NCBI GenBank assembly: GCA_903901975.1
Contig: CAIUTB010000098.1
Location: 1-57,479, forward strand
Reading direction: 5' to 3'
DNA: 57,479 nt
From: an uncultured Bacteroidales bacterium
Lineage (GTDB): Bacteria > Bacteroidota > Bacteroidia > Bacteroidales > Paludibacteraceae
In this document: one piece after another, positions 8,721 to 17,188 of the stretch
Numbering within the stretch: the stretch's first letter is position 1
How the letters are laid out: each line of letters starts with the position of its first letter
Position numbers and translations under genes: made by a program
The notes under the pieces: model-generated
What the model was told of the DNA's origin: nothing
The model's input: the letters and a program-made list of their open reading frames with translations, nothing else
Database searches by the model: none

Positions 8721-9326
8721 TTAGAATTTTACAGCAGGTGCTTTAGCAGCAGCTTTTTCTGCTTCGAAATATGGTTTTTCTTTAAATCCAAACATGGAAG
8801 CAATTATCACACCTGGAAAATGCTGAATAATAACTTCATATTTTTTAGCTGCATCATTGTATTTATTTCTTTCAACTGCAATGCGGTTTTCTGTACCTTC
8901 TAACTGTGCCTGAAGCTCCAGAAAGTTTTCGTTAGCTTTCAGATTTGGATAATTTTCTGAAACTACCATTAATCTGCCTAGGGCTGCACCTACCTGTCCC
9001 TGAGCAGCCTGATATTGTTGAAGTTTTTCTGGAGTCATGTTTTTTGGATCAATGGTTATCTGAGTTGCTTTGGCACGAGCTGCCATAACACCTTCCAGCG
9101 TTGAACTTTCATGCGTCGCATATCCTTTTACTGTTTGAACCAAATTTGGAATCAAATCAGCACGGCGTTGATACTGACTTTCTACATTTGCCCACTGACT
9201 GTTCACATTTTCTCTTTCTGTAACTAATTTATTATAAGTACCTATACCATAACCTATTGGCAATAAAATAAATAAAAAGAGAAAGGCTGCTACCGAAACT
9301 AAAATAATAATTGTGCTCTTTTTCAT
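8721..9326 (-). CDS. lemA: LemA family protein
   Basis: Membrane protein of 201 residues: one N-terminal transmembrane helix (about residues 5-27) followed by the LemA helical domain, with the diagnostic YNKLVTERENVNSQWANVE, RRADLIPNLVQTVKGYA and ENYPNLKANENF segments. Function in Bacteroidetes is not known; LemA genes commonly stand next to a TPM-domain gene, as here (84 bp gap). The C-terminus is short and Ala/Lys rich. A joint role in membrane-associated stress or envelope maintenance is only inference. Confidence 0.92.
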   Translation of the reverse strand: MKKSTIIILVSVAAFLFLFILLPIGYGIGTYNKLVTERENVNSQWANVESQYQRRADLIPNLVQTVKGYATHESSTLEGVMAARAKATQITIDPKNMTPEKLQQYQAAQGQVGAALGRLMVVSENYPNLKANENFLELQAQLEGTENRIAVERNKYNDAAKKYEVIIQHFPGVIIASMFGFKEKPYFEAEKAAAKAPAVKF

Positions 9327-9383
9327 TTTGATTGTTGTTTTAAATATATTTTTAAACTAAAAACTATTTTGATTTTATGTACA

Positions 9384-9401
9384 GACAAGTCGCGACTTGT
9401 C
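9384..9401. repeat. 18-bp perfect palindrome
   Basis: GACAAGTCGCGACTTGTC is fully self-complementary. It sits just after the TPM gene stop, between it and lemA. It resembles short REP-type palindromes scattered in Bacteroidetes genomes and could also fold in RNA as a processing hairpin between the two genes. Confidence 0.7.
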
Positions 9402-9410
9402 CGTAACTAT

Positions 9411-10754
9411 TTACCATCCACTGGTAGCACCGCCACCGCCTGACATTCCACCACCAAAGCTACCACCGCTGAAACCACCGCCGTCTCCGCTTCCACCACC
9501 GAAACCACCACTGCCGCTAAAAATTCCTCCGGCAACTACTCCACCTAATAGTCCACCACCTGAATTTGTCAGGCGCGGGATATTGTGATTATCATTTTCT
9601 TCATGTCCGCAAAATTTGCAAACATACGTTGTTCGTTCTGTTCCGGCACTGATATAGGTTGCTGCAATAACAGTGCGTTTTTCTTTCAGAATAAGTGCTT
9701 TTGTGCCACATTTCGGACATTCGGAGTAGGCACTTGGTTTATCTAAGGTAAAAATAGCCTCATTAGCACATTTATCACAAACAAATACATCATAATCTAC
9801 TGCATGTAATTGTTCCTCAAACTGTTGGGATAATTTTAAATGAGCATCTTCCTTCTTTTCGGACAAAATATGCATTTTCCCATCACAAGCATTACAGGCA
9901 ATTGGTTGGCGACGAATTCGGAAAGCCATCCATTTTGCATAAAGATTAGCCGGAATGGTTGCCAGTGGAATGGGCAACAGCAACAGAATATAAACGGGAT
10001 TTGAGAAAAATAGTATCAGAATAAATCCGGCAAGGGGGAGTAACAGTGCAACCATAGTCAGAATGCCATTCTTTTGACTTTTGATGACTTTATATCGGGC
10101 AATGTTGGTAGCGAGGCGTGTATCTTTACGAACTTTCTGAATAGAATTTGCCACCCAAATCCAGGTAAATAATGCAATGAGAATGTACAAAGCTATCGCT
10201 ATCGGCAAAACTTCATTCCACGCTATCCCTTTTTTGGGAGCATCTTCTTTAATGGGCTCTTTTCGGATAACAGAACCTATACGCTGAACACCGGCAAGAA
10301 TTCCTGCATCATAATTTCCGGTTTTGAACTCTGGAATCATAGTCTGTATCTGAATCCGTTTGCAGATAGCATCCGGCAAAATACCTTCCAGTCCGTATCC
10401 GGTTTCAAAGGTCACTTTTTTCTGATCAAGCACAAAAAGCAGCAACAATCCGTTGTCTTTCTTCGTCTTACCAATTCCCCAAAGTTTTAATAGTTCAGTA
10501 GCAAAGGGTTTGATTTCATTTTGACCAATGGAGTTCAATACCACTACTGCCACCTCAGCACCCGTTTGTTTTTCAAGCGAATCAAGAGTGACATTGATTT
10601 GTTGAACAGTTTCAGCTTTCAGGATGCCATCAGGATTACTTACAAAACCATTCTCGTAGGCATTTTTTGGCTTTGGAACGGTTTGAATGGTGTATTCAGC
10701 TGCAAAACACAGCAATGGAAACAAAAATAAAATTAGAAGCAGCTGTTTTTTCAT
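9411..10754 (-). CDS. TPM-domain membrane protein with zinc-ribbon Cys pairs and Gly-rich tail
   Basis: YgcG/TPM-family protein of 447 residues. Order: signal peptide (to about Ala19), TPM domain (about 35-155, with VNVTLDSLEKQTGAEVAVVV and GYGLEGILPDA), a transmembrane helix near 190, a hydrophobic pair near 235-275, several CxxC pairs (ACDG, CDKC, CPKC, CKFC) suggesting zinc ribbons, and a C-terminal low-complexity Gly/Ser tail ending GGGGATSGW. The Gly-rich tail is typical of YgcG-like proteins. It precedes lemA in the same direction. Biochemical role not established; TPM domains in other organisms act in photosystem repair or as phosphatases. Confidence 0.88.
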   Translation of the reverse strand: MKKQLLLILFLFPLLCFAAEYTIQTVPKPKNAYENGFVSNPDGILKAETVQQINVTLDSLEKQTGAEVAVVVLNSIGQNEIKPFATELLKLWGIGKTKKDNGLLLLFVLDQKKVTFETGYGLEGILPDAICKRIQIQTMIPEFKTGNYDAGILAGVQRIGSVIRKEPIKEDAPKKGIAWNEVLPIAIALYILIALFTWIWVANSIQKVRKDTRLATNIARYKVIKSQKNGILTMVALLLPLAGFILILFFSNPVYILLLLPIPLATIPANLYAKWMAFRIRRQPIACNACDGKMHILSEKKEDAHLKLSQQFEEQLHAVDYDVFVCDKCANEAIFTLDKPSAYSECPKCGTKALILKEKRTVIAATYISAGTERTTYVCKFCGHEENDNHNIPRLTNSGGGLLGGVVAGGIFSGSGGFGGGSGDGGGFSGGSFGGGMSGGGGATSGW

Positions 10755-10801
10755 ACGACAATCCGTTATAAAGTTATAAATGAGCCTCCAATAATGAAAG
10801 C

Positions 10802-11347
10802 TTAATACTGCGAATCAATCAAATTTATATCAAAAACCAACGCCGAATAAGGAGGTATCGTAGGCATATGTAGCGTTGCTGTATCATAGGCCAAGGTAGT
10901 TGGCGCATAAAGTTTGATTCGCGCACCATTGTGCAATTTTGGCAAAACATCTTTCCATGCCTGAATCGTACTGGATAATATAAATTGTGATGGAGTAGTA
11001 GCCTGATCAAAAACAGTGCCATCAATCAGCGTTCCTTTGTATTTTACCAAAACGTAACTATTCGCATTGGGTTGTCGGCTTAAAGGATAACCGGCATAAT
11101 AGAGTTTATAATAGTAATAAATTCCTGTACTTTTGTCCGAGTCTTTTTGCATTGGAGGTGAAACTTGCTTGACTGAGTCAGGTAGCGATGTGTAATTTGA
11201 GGAAGCATAATATTTCATAGAATCTTCCAATGAGTTAAAAAATCGTTCATTGGCTATTTTCCAATCCATATACACATTTTCCTGACATGCTGAAAAAACC
11301 ATTAAAACAAGAAAAGTGACAAATAAGCCAATTGATATTCGTTTCAT
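10802..11347 (-). CDS. FKBP-type peptidyl-prolyl isomerase-like lipoprotein
   Basis: Periplasmic or outer-membrane lipoprotein of 181 residues with lipobox FSAC (Cys21). The C-terminal half has the FKBP outline: VLVKYKGTLIDGTVFDQA, then a pair of strands around GARIKLYAPTTLAYD and the terminal PPYSALVFDINLID. The central flap is short and several active-site aromatics are not obvious, so prolyl isomerase activity is uncertain. Similar lipoproteins are common in Bacteroidetes (for example GldI-like proteins). It follows the LutB-like gene by 18 bp, consistent with co-transcription. Confidence 0.82.
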   Translation of the reverse strand: MKRISIGLFVTFLVLMVFSACQENVYMDWKIANERFFNSLEDSMKYYASSNYTSLPDSVKQVSPPMQKDSDKSTGIYYYYKLYYAGYPLSRQPNANSYVLVKYKGTLIDGTVFDQATTPSQFILSSTIQAWKDVLPKLHNGARIKLYAPTTLAYDTATLHMPTIPPYSALVFDINLIDSQY

Positions 11348-11365
11348 ATTGAGTATTTTATAAAT

Positions 11366-12739
11366 TTATTTAGTTTTGTCTTTATATTGTTGAGAAAAAG
11401 ATTTAGTCGCAAATTTAGGCATCGAACGATTTGGTCCCCACCCCATATAATTAAATGGAAATGTTCCGACAGATTTCAACGTTCCGGGAATCAGGTCAAA
11501 TCCTATACGTTTGGAACTTATAAGCTTAAATCCTCTTATCAGCATTTTTTCCGACACCGGACGAAGATTTTGTTTTACCGCCTTTCGTCTGTTTGCCAGC
11601 AAAATATCCGTCAACGGTATTTTTACCGGACAAACTTCCACGCATTTTCCACAAAGCGTAGAAGCAAAACTTAAATGCGAGAAATCCTTGAATCCACGCA
11701 AAAAAGGTGTCAATACAGAGCCAATCGGGCCACTGTAAGTTGTATCGTAAGTGTATCCACCCACCGTTTTATAAACCGGACAGCCGTTCAAACAGGCTCC
11801 GCAACGAATACAAGCCAAAGATTCATACGCTTCGTCATCGTCGTACACATTCGTTCGACCATTGTCGAGCAAAATCACCACCATCTTTTCAGGTCCATCC
11901 ACTTCAGTCGAAGTTCGTGGTCCGCTAAAGATAGTATTGTAAGCTGTTATTTGCTGCCCTGTTCCATGTGCTGCCAACAAAGGATAAAACAATCCCAGTT
12001 GGTTCAATTCAGGAATGATTTTTTCAATGCCGGCAATAACAATATGCAATTTTGGAAAAGCGGTTGACATCAGTGCATTTCCTTCATTTTCAGTAACCGA
12101 AACGCCACCAATATCAGCAATCAGAAAGTTAGCCCCGGTCACACCAACCTCAGCCTTTGTATATTTTTTACGCAATACCTGACGCACATATTCCGTCATT
12201 TCTTCCGGTGTACTTTCGATAGGCGTATTAAATTTTTCATTAAAGAGCTTTGCAATATCCCCTTTCGATTTATGCATAGCCGGAGTGACAATATGATAAG
12301 GTCGCTCGCCCGCCACCTGCACAATAAATTCACCTAAATCCGTTTCAACTGATTCACAGTCCATTCGTTCGGCAGTTTCATTCAACTCGATTTCCTCTGT
12401 GGTCATCGATTTGCTTTTCACCAGCAAATGGGCTTCATTCTCCAGGAGTAATTGCTCAATATATGTTGTTGCTTCTGCGGCATCTTTTGCCCAAAGAACC
12501 TGAACACCACGTGAACTAATATTTGACTCAAACTGAATCAGATATTTATCCCAATTTTGCAAAACATCCCGTTTAATAGCCGCAGCCTGAGTTTTGGCAG
12601 CTTCAACATTATTATATCGCGCCATTCCTTTACTCACCGCAGTATCGTAGCGTGAAATGTTGAATTTAATCGTATTCCGGTGTTTTAAGTCGAAAGCGAT
12701 TGCTTCAGCATCGTGCGTAAATTTATTGGATTGTGACAC
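11366..12739 (-). CDS. lutB: LutB/YkgF-type lactate-utilisation iron-sulfur protein
   Basis: Protein of 457 residues of the LutB family, part of the LutABC complex that oxidises L-lactate. The N-terminal two-thirds is the LutB/LutC-like domain (NISRYDTAVSKGMARYNNVE, SKSMTTEEIELN, GVTGANFLIADIGG). Two ferredoxin-type [4Fe-4S] motifs follow, CIRCGACLNGCP near residue 310 and CGKCVEVCP near residue 365. Neither LutA nor LutC is adjacent: upstream is a membrane coiled-coil gene and downstream an FKBP lipoprotein. The partner subunits must be elsewhere or absent. Confidence 0.9.
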   Translation of the reverse strand: MSQSNKFTHDAEAIAFDLKHRNTIKFNISRYDTAVSKGMARYNNVEAAKTQAAAIKRDVLQNWDKYLIQFESNISSRGVQVLWAKDAAEATTYIEQLLLENEAHLLVKSKSMTTEEIELNETAERMDCESVETDLGEFIVQVAGERPYHIVTPAMHKSKGDIAKLFNEKFNTPIESTPEEMTEYVRQVLRKKYTKAEVGVTGANFLIADIGGVSVTENEGNALMSTAFPKLHIVIAGIEKIIPELNQLGLFYPLLAAHGTGQQITAYNTIFSGPRTSTEVDGPEKMVVILLDNGRTNVYDDDEAYESLACIRCGACLNGCPVYKTVGGYTYDTTYSGPIGSVLTPFLRGFKDFSHLSFASTLCGKCVEVCPVKIPLTDILLANRRKAVKQNLRPVSEKMLIRGFKLISSKRIGFDLIPGTLKSVGTFPFNYMGWGPNRSMPKFATKSFSQQYKDKTK

Positions 12740-12851
12740 CTGACTATTTACAATTTAAAGATTTACAATTTACGATTGCTATTAAAATTCTGGCTTATAA
12801 ATCAAAACTTTTAAAACAATCAACTATTTACTATCAACTAACGACTAATTA

Positions 12852-13745
12852 TTATTTTTCAAATACAAATGAAAAACTTCCAACCCGATTGCCATCTATA
12901 AAGAAATCAGCTTTGTATGTTCCTTTGGGTAGAATCTCGCCTACTTTCCAGAAAATTACATCATTCAGTTCCTCGCCGCTGTATTCAAATTTCTTCATCG
13001 AAGAATAGCTGATATTTTTGTTTTCAAACCGGAAGGTGTTTCCTTTTGTAAGCACATCGTCATCGGGTCGGGTTATGCGCAAATAAACTATTTTATCGCC
13101 CGGCTGCGAAGTGACATTCTTTGTAATAGTATAATTAAACTGCAAGGTAGCTGTTTGTGAAAACCAACCTGTTTTTTTGCCACTGCTGTTGAGTGGGCTC
13201 ATTTTAAAGTTAGTTACTTCCAAAATGGATGCACGCGTAACCACCTGATTCAAGTTCTCTTTTTCTTTCGATAATTCTTTAACCGTTTCGCTTGCAGCTC
13301 TATATTTTCGGTGTACTTCCACATTCTCTGTTTTCAGCACCTTATTTGCTTTGTCGAGCGAATCAATCTGATTGACATACTGAATCATCACCTGACGAAC
13401 CGTTGCCAACTCTTGCCTTAACTGAGCAATTTTTTTCGCATTTGTCGATTTTGTAACACGCAGTTCTTCAAGCAATTGTTGTACTTTACTTTTCTGATCC
13501 TGTAACAATTTGACCAACGAATCATTTTTAATATTGGAGGTATAACCGTCGAATTCCTGATTCAAATTGGCATATTCTTTCTGAACCTGTTCTTTTTCAA
13601 AGTTCATCATCTGAATTACCTCTGCTACTTCTGCCTCTTTCTGATTCGCCTTCCGCACAAAATAAAATACGGCAAATCCCAACGTAACAATAACAAGCGA
13701 AACTACAGTAATAATAATAAAATTTCTTCTTTTAACCTTATCCAT
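12852..13745 (-). CDS. Membrane-anchored coiled-coil protein, unknown function
   Basis: Not recognised as a named family. The 297 residues consist of a short basic N-terminus (MDKVKRRN), one transmembrane helix (about 9-29), a long coiled coil (about 35-165, rich in Glu/Lys/Gln heptads) and a C-terminal beta-rich domain (about 170-297, ending RVGSFSFVFEK). The topology suggests that the coiled coil and the beta domain are in the periplasm. It follows murF by 33 bp and may be part of the same transcript, hinting at an envelope role. That role is inference from neighbours only. Confidence 0.75.
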   Translation of the reverse strand: MDKVKRRNFIIITVVSLVIVTLGFAVFYFVRKANQKEAEVAEVIQMMNFEKEQVQKEYANLNQEFDGYTSNIKNDSLVKLLQDQKSKVQQLLEELRVTKSTNAKKIAQLRQELATVRQVMIQYVNQIDSLDKANKVLKTENVEVHRKYRAASETVKELSKEKENLNQVVTRASILEVTNFKMSPLNSSGKKTGWFSQTATLQFNYTITKNVTSQPGDKIVYLRITRPDDDVLTKGNTFRFENKNISYSSMKKFEYSGEELNDVIFWKVGEILPKGTYKADFFIDGNRVGSFSFVFEK

Positions 13746-13778
13746 ATATTTAATATAAACTTCAGAAACTGTTCAGCT

Positions 13779-15080
13779 TTAAAGTTTTGACAACACTTTT
13801 TCGAGTCTGATACCCCTCGAACCTTTTATTAATACAATTTGATCAACAATAGCTTTTCTTTCAATATCTTCCATTAAAGCTTCAACGTTTTCGAAGCACC
13901 TAAAGTTAGTTTTTGTTTTCGAAAATTCTTTACCAACCAATAAAACGCTTGAAAAGTTATTTTGTTGCAGCAAATCCACCACGTTTTGATGTTCAATTTC
14001 ACTGTATTCACCGAGTTCCAGCATATCGCCCAGAATAAGGGTTTTATTCGGAACATTCATTTGAGCAAAATTGAGAATGGCTGCGCTCATGCTGGTCGGA
14101 TTAGCATTATAGGCATCCACAACCAATTTATTCCTGTCCGTTACAGTCAATTGCGATCGGTTATTCTTGGGAGTATATTTATCTATTCCATTTTTAATCT
14201 GAACGTCAGATAAGCCAAAATAATGTCCGATAGCAAGTGCTCCCAACACATTTTCAGCGTTATACGATCCAATCAGTTGCGTTTTAATTTCAAAGGCCTG
14301 ACTGTCAGTTTTGCAGGTCATTTCAAGAAAAGGTGAACAATTCAGGATTTGTCCTGACACGCTTATATCAGCAGAATCGTCTTTCTGACTGTATTTTATT
14401 ATTTTGTCGGTTTTCAACAGGCCTGATTTCTGTGCCATTTCGAGCAAATAATCATTATCAGCATGTATGAAAATCTGTTTCCCTGAAGCTGCAATAAAAT
14501 CATAAAGTTCCGCTTTGGTTTTCATCACTCCTTCGAATGAGCCAAAACCTTCCAGATGAGCTTTCCCCACATTGGTGATGATTCCGTAATCAGGACAGGC
14601 AATTTCAGACAATAATTTTATTTCGCCCGGATGATTTGCTCCCATTTCAATCACTGCCAGCTCGTGTTCGGGCTTCAGAAGCAGCAAAGTAAGGGGAACG
14701 CCTATATGATTATTCAAATTGCCCTGCGTGAAAAGAATCCTAAACTTTTCGCTTAAAACAGATGCAATCAGTTCTTTGCTGGTAGTTTTCCCGTTCGTTC
14801 CGGTAATTCCAATAATAATCGTTCCAAGTTGTTGACGGTGATAATGAGCCAGTTCCTGCAAACTTTTCAGTACATCATCCACTAAAATAAAACGCTCATC
14901 AAGAGCATACTCCGCTTCATCAACTACTGCATAGGCACAACCTTTTTCCAATGCCGAAAGCGCATAAGCATTGGCATTGAAGTTGTCGCCTTTAAGCGCA
15001 AAAAAAATGGAACCGGAAGGACAATTTCTGCTGTCGGTACAAATTAGAGGATGCTTCTGGAAAATGGGATAAAGTTGCAT
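13779..15080 (-). CDS. murF: UDP-N-acetylmuramoyl-tripeptide--D-alanyl-D-alanine ligase
   Basis: Cytosolic Mur ligase that adds D-Ala-D-Ala to the peptidoglycan precursor. At 433 residues it is full length. Landmarks: N-terminal substrate domain with TDSRNCPSGSIFFALKGDNFNANAY split over the start, the ATP-binding P-loop ITGTNGKTTSKEL near residue 107, the central EMGANHPGEI, and NNRSQLT plus DAYNANPTSM in the C-terminal domain. It lies 22 bp downstream of a beta-barrel gene and 33 bp upstream of the membrane coiled-coil gene. Confidence 0.95.
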   Translation of the reverse strand: MQLYPIFQKHPLICTDSRNCPSGSIFFALKGDNFNANAYALSALEKGCAYAVVDEAEYALDERFILVDDVLKSLQELAHYHRQQLGTIIIGITGTNGKTTSKELIASVLSEKFRILFTQGNLNNHIGVPLTLLLLKPEHELAVIEMGANHPGEIKLLSEIACPDYGIITNVGKAHLEGFGSFEGVMKTKAELYDFIAASGKQIFIHADNDYLLEMAQKSGLLKTDKIIKYSQKDDSADISVSGQILNCSPFLEMTCKTDSQAFEIKTQLIGSYNAENVLGALAIGHYFGLSDVQIKNGIDKYTPKNNRSQLTVTDRNKLVVDAYNANPTSMSAAILNFAQMNVPNKTLILGDMLELGEYSEIEHQNVVDLLQQNNFSSVLLVGKEFSKTKTNFRCFENVEALMEDIERKAIVDQIVLIKGSRGIRLEKVLSKL

Positions 15081-15102
15081 TTCCTAAATGACTGTGACTA
15101 AT

Positions 15103-15786
15103 TTACAGCGTAACTGAAAGTGAAACATACCATCCTTTCTGATACAGATTTCCGGTAGTTAAGCGGTTAATATTCAATAATCCGTAATCATATCCACCTT
15201 TCAACTGGTATTGTTTCCACTGAACGCCCAGGCCTAAACCAAGTTGTAAATCCAATTGACTCAGATTTGAGATGTAGCTTTGTTCTTTATAGTTTGTTGT
15301 GACAGATGTTACGGTTGACAAAGTGGTTTTAATTTGAGAAAGACCCACATTAACCGTAGGACCGGCAAATCCCATAAATTTCAACTCTTTGGTAACAGGA
15401 ATAGAATAGGCAATCTGAATCGGAATATTAATAAAATGACCATTAGTTGAATAAAACACATAGGTAGAACTACCATAAACCTGAAGTTTATCGGAATAAA
15501 CAAAATTATAAAGAATACCCGAAAGCAGACTTAAATTGTTTTGTAAAGGATATTCAGTTGTTAGCCCCATTTTAAATCCATTAAAATAGCTTGTGCTAAA
15601 ATTGCTCCCATACTGAGCCGGGTTATTGTATCCTACTTCCACCCGATTGGTGAGTTTTTTGAATAGCATTGAGTCCAGAGAAATTGTATTTTTCTTCTGT
15701 TGAACCGCTTTTTTGGTTTGTGCGTTCAAGGAAAAAACGGTTGTTAATAACAAAATAATCAGCGAGATACTTAATGTTCGTTTCAT
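15103..15786 (-). CDS. Small outer-membrane beta-barrel protein (PorT-like)
   Basis: Predicted outer-membrane protein of 227 residues with a signal peptide (MKRTLSISLIILLLTTVFSLNAQ). The mature part consists of amphipathic strands such as EVGYNNPAQYG, GFKMGLTTEYPL, LGLGLGVQWKQYQLKGGYDYGL and the terminal GWYVSLSVTL, which fits an 8-strand barrel of the outer-membrane protein beta-barrel/PorT-like class. No specific function can be given. It is first in the run towards murF and has a TATCTTTG box 38 bp upstream of its start. Confidence 0.78.
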   Translation of the reverse strand: MKRTLSISLIILLLTTVFSLNAQTKKAVQQKKNTISLDSMLFKKLTNRVEVGYNNPAQYGSNFSTSYFNGFKMGLTTEYPLQNNLSLLSGILYNFVYSDKLQVYGSSTYVFYSTNGHFINIPIQIAYSIPVTKELKFMGFAGPTVNVGLSQIKTTLSTVTSVTTNYKEQSYISNLSQLDLQLGLGLGVQWKQYQLKGGYDYGLLNINRLTTGNLYQKGWYVSLSVTL

Positions 15787-15823
15787 TTTATTTTTTTTAA
15801 TTCAATGGTTGAAATTTGACAGA

Positions 15824-15831
15824 CAAAGATA
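15824..15831 (-). promoter_or_regulatory. Bacteroidetes-type -7 box
   Basis: TATCTTTG on the minus strand, upstream of the beta-barrel gene starting at 15786. The -33 element is unclear. It would drive the barrel-murF run. Confidence 0.55.
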
Positions 15832-15929
15832 GATTATTTTACTCATTATCTGCTAATGTAAGCCACAGTTAGTCTATAGATTATCTGTTTTTAACTCTTC
15901 GAAGGGAAAGTATTAAAATTGTTTTCATT

Positions 15930-15967
15930 AAAACAGCTTTAACAACATAGGTTGTTAAAGCTGTTTT
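15930..15967. terminator. 17-bp perfect hairpin
   Basis: Bases 15930-15946 and 15951-15967 are perfectly complementary with a 4-nt loop ATAG, with T residues on the plus side and A/T on the other. It lies downstream of the lipoprotein gene 16151-16792 and upstream of the barrel gene promoter, so it likely ends leftward transcription from the lipoprotein region. Confidence 0.75.
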
Positions 15968-16095
15968 TGTAGGTGCGCCGGGTTTCGAGTGCAATTTTGA
16001 AGGTGCAGGCGGGTTATAAGAACTATCCCTTGCTTCGACTTCTAAAATATGAACTTTAATTGAATAAATGCGCTGCATCGCCACTGGGAACCAGT

Positions 16096-16142
16096 ACCAT
16101 CTTTTACTCATTTAAATAAGGACATATTCGACAGGACAGAGG
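16096..16142. repeat. 3'-flanking repeat, copy A
   Basis: Contains CTTTTACTCATTT followed by GACATATTCG and GGACAG. Similar tails occur at 17015-17059, 17145-17176 (degenerate) and 21792-21839. This copy lies 8 bp from the stop of the lipoprotein gene 16151-16792. The preceding bases (about 16075-16095) carry CACTGGGAACCAG, related to the palindrome near 21637. Confidence 0.6.
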
Positions 16143-16150
16143 TTTGCTTT

Positions 16151-16792
16151 TTATTTTTTATAATGCATAAAATTAATAAGTTTAAGGTTTCTTTTACCAT
16201 CTCGTAACTCTAAGTATATATAACCATATTTTTTTGCAAAATATACTTTTTTGAAATTGCTGTATTTGTAATCGGGTAACTTAAATACATCAGAATATGT
16301 TTTTCCTAAAATTTTAGCGGTATCAGGAGGTATAATCGTATCATTTTCCCAAGACGCATAACGATAAGATAAATATGAATGGGAACTAGATACATTAAAA
16401 AATTTACCTAACTCAGTCGAATCATTTGTTCGTTGTATATCAACACTCATTGCATATTCAGCATTCCATGCAGATTCAAAACTCTTATCGAACCCAAAAT
16501 GAGTGTAACCGTGAGCAGTATCAAGGAACCCCAAAGTATTTGAAGGAGTATCTATAATCGTATTTACTACCATTTTGATAGTATCTTTATCATTCAATAA
16601 ATAATAAACCGAATCTTTATACTTAAATTCACTATTATAGTATAGAGTCACCGAATCTTTATCATAAATAAGATAAGTTAAATCGTCAGCGGTTAATTGT
16701 CTCCAAAAGGGTTGTCTTGCAAAATCAACACACGAGTATAAAATCGATACACAAATCCCTATCAAAACATGAAGTATTTTCTTTGTTTTCAT
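16151..16792 (-). CDS. Small lipoprotein, family 1 of the island
   Basis: Lipoprotein of 213 residues starting MKTKKILHVLIGICVSILYSC (lipobox LYSC). No known domain. It is a paralog of the next lipoprotein (17189-17794): both have a near-N-terminal QLTADDLTYL or QFTSDDLSYL block, a KYKDSVYYLLND or YRDTLIYLLND block and a C-terminal YFAKKYGYIYLE or YFAKKYGYIKIE block. The start at 16792 is chosen because the extra 24 residues upstream are not signal-like and overlap a repeat. It is downstream of a T9SS lipase gene; location in the outer membrane or periplasm is inferred. Confidence 0.8.
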   Translation of the reverse strand: MKTKKILHVLIGICVSILYSCVDFARQPFWRQLTADDLTYLIYDKDSVTLYYNSEFKYKDSVYYLLNDKDTIKMVVNTIIDTPSNTLGFLDTAHGYTHFGFDKSFESAWNAEYAMSVDIQRTNDSTELGKFFNVSSSHSYLSYRYASWENDTIIPPDTAKILGKTYSDVFKLPDYKYSNFKKVYFAKKYGYIYLELRDGKRNLKLINFMHYKK

Positions 16793-16855
16793 ATGGCTCA
16801 AAATTTTGATGTTTTTGGAACATGAGATGTTAAAATGAGATGTCGAGCCCCCACG

Positions 16856-17007
16856 CTGCCGCACGGATTACATCGTGTGGCAACAACCTTAAATCTACAC
16901 AATATCCAATAAACCTTTTTCTTCAGCATAATAAATTGCACAACTGTAAACAAATATTGTTTAGCTTTTATTTGCTTATCTGCCACACGATGCAATCCCG
17001 TGCGGCA
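16856..17007. repeat. REPIN-like inverted pair of REP hairpins
   Basis: Two short hairpins in opposite orientation: GCCGCACG-(8 nt)-CGTGTGGC at about 16858-16881 and GCCACACG-(8 nt)-CGTGCGGC at about 16982-17006. Each stem has one G-T pair, and the two arms are reverse complements of each other over about 27 bases, so the whole 150-bp unit can fold into a larger cruciform. The layout is that of a REP doublet. No transposase of the RAYT type is in the window. Confidence 0.65.
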
Positions 17008-17014
17008 GCATGGG

Positions 17015-17059
17015 CCACCTTTTACTCATTTGTTGAAGGACATATCCGAGTGGACGGGG
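17015..17059. repeat. 3'-flanking repeat, copy B
   Basis: Contains CCACCTTTTACTCATTT, then GGACATATCCGAGTGGACGG. It is directly attached to the right arm of the REPIN-like pair. A degenerate fourth copy (TTTACTATTT, then TATATCCGTGTGGACAGG) is at 17145-17176, 12 bp from the stop of the lipoprotein gene 17189-17794. Confidence 0.6.
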
Positions 17060-17188
17060 TCCTTGCGGATACATTCATCTCTTTTAGATGTACAAAAGTT
17101 GATTTTGTCATTGGAATAAAATATCCCTTCAACCAACGCAAACATTTACTATTTTAAAGTATATCCGTGTGGACAGGATTGTATAGTG

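Noticed and set aside
9397-9588. Pro-rich plus-strand frame
   Set aside because: It is the antisense shadow of the Gly-rich tail of the TPM protein.
15881-16111. Minus-strand open frame of 76 codons
   Set aside because: It runs through the terminator hairpin and repeat copy A, has no start context or homology, and no signal peptide.
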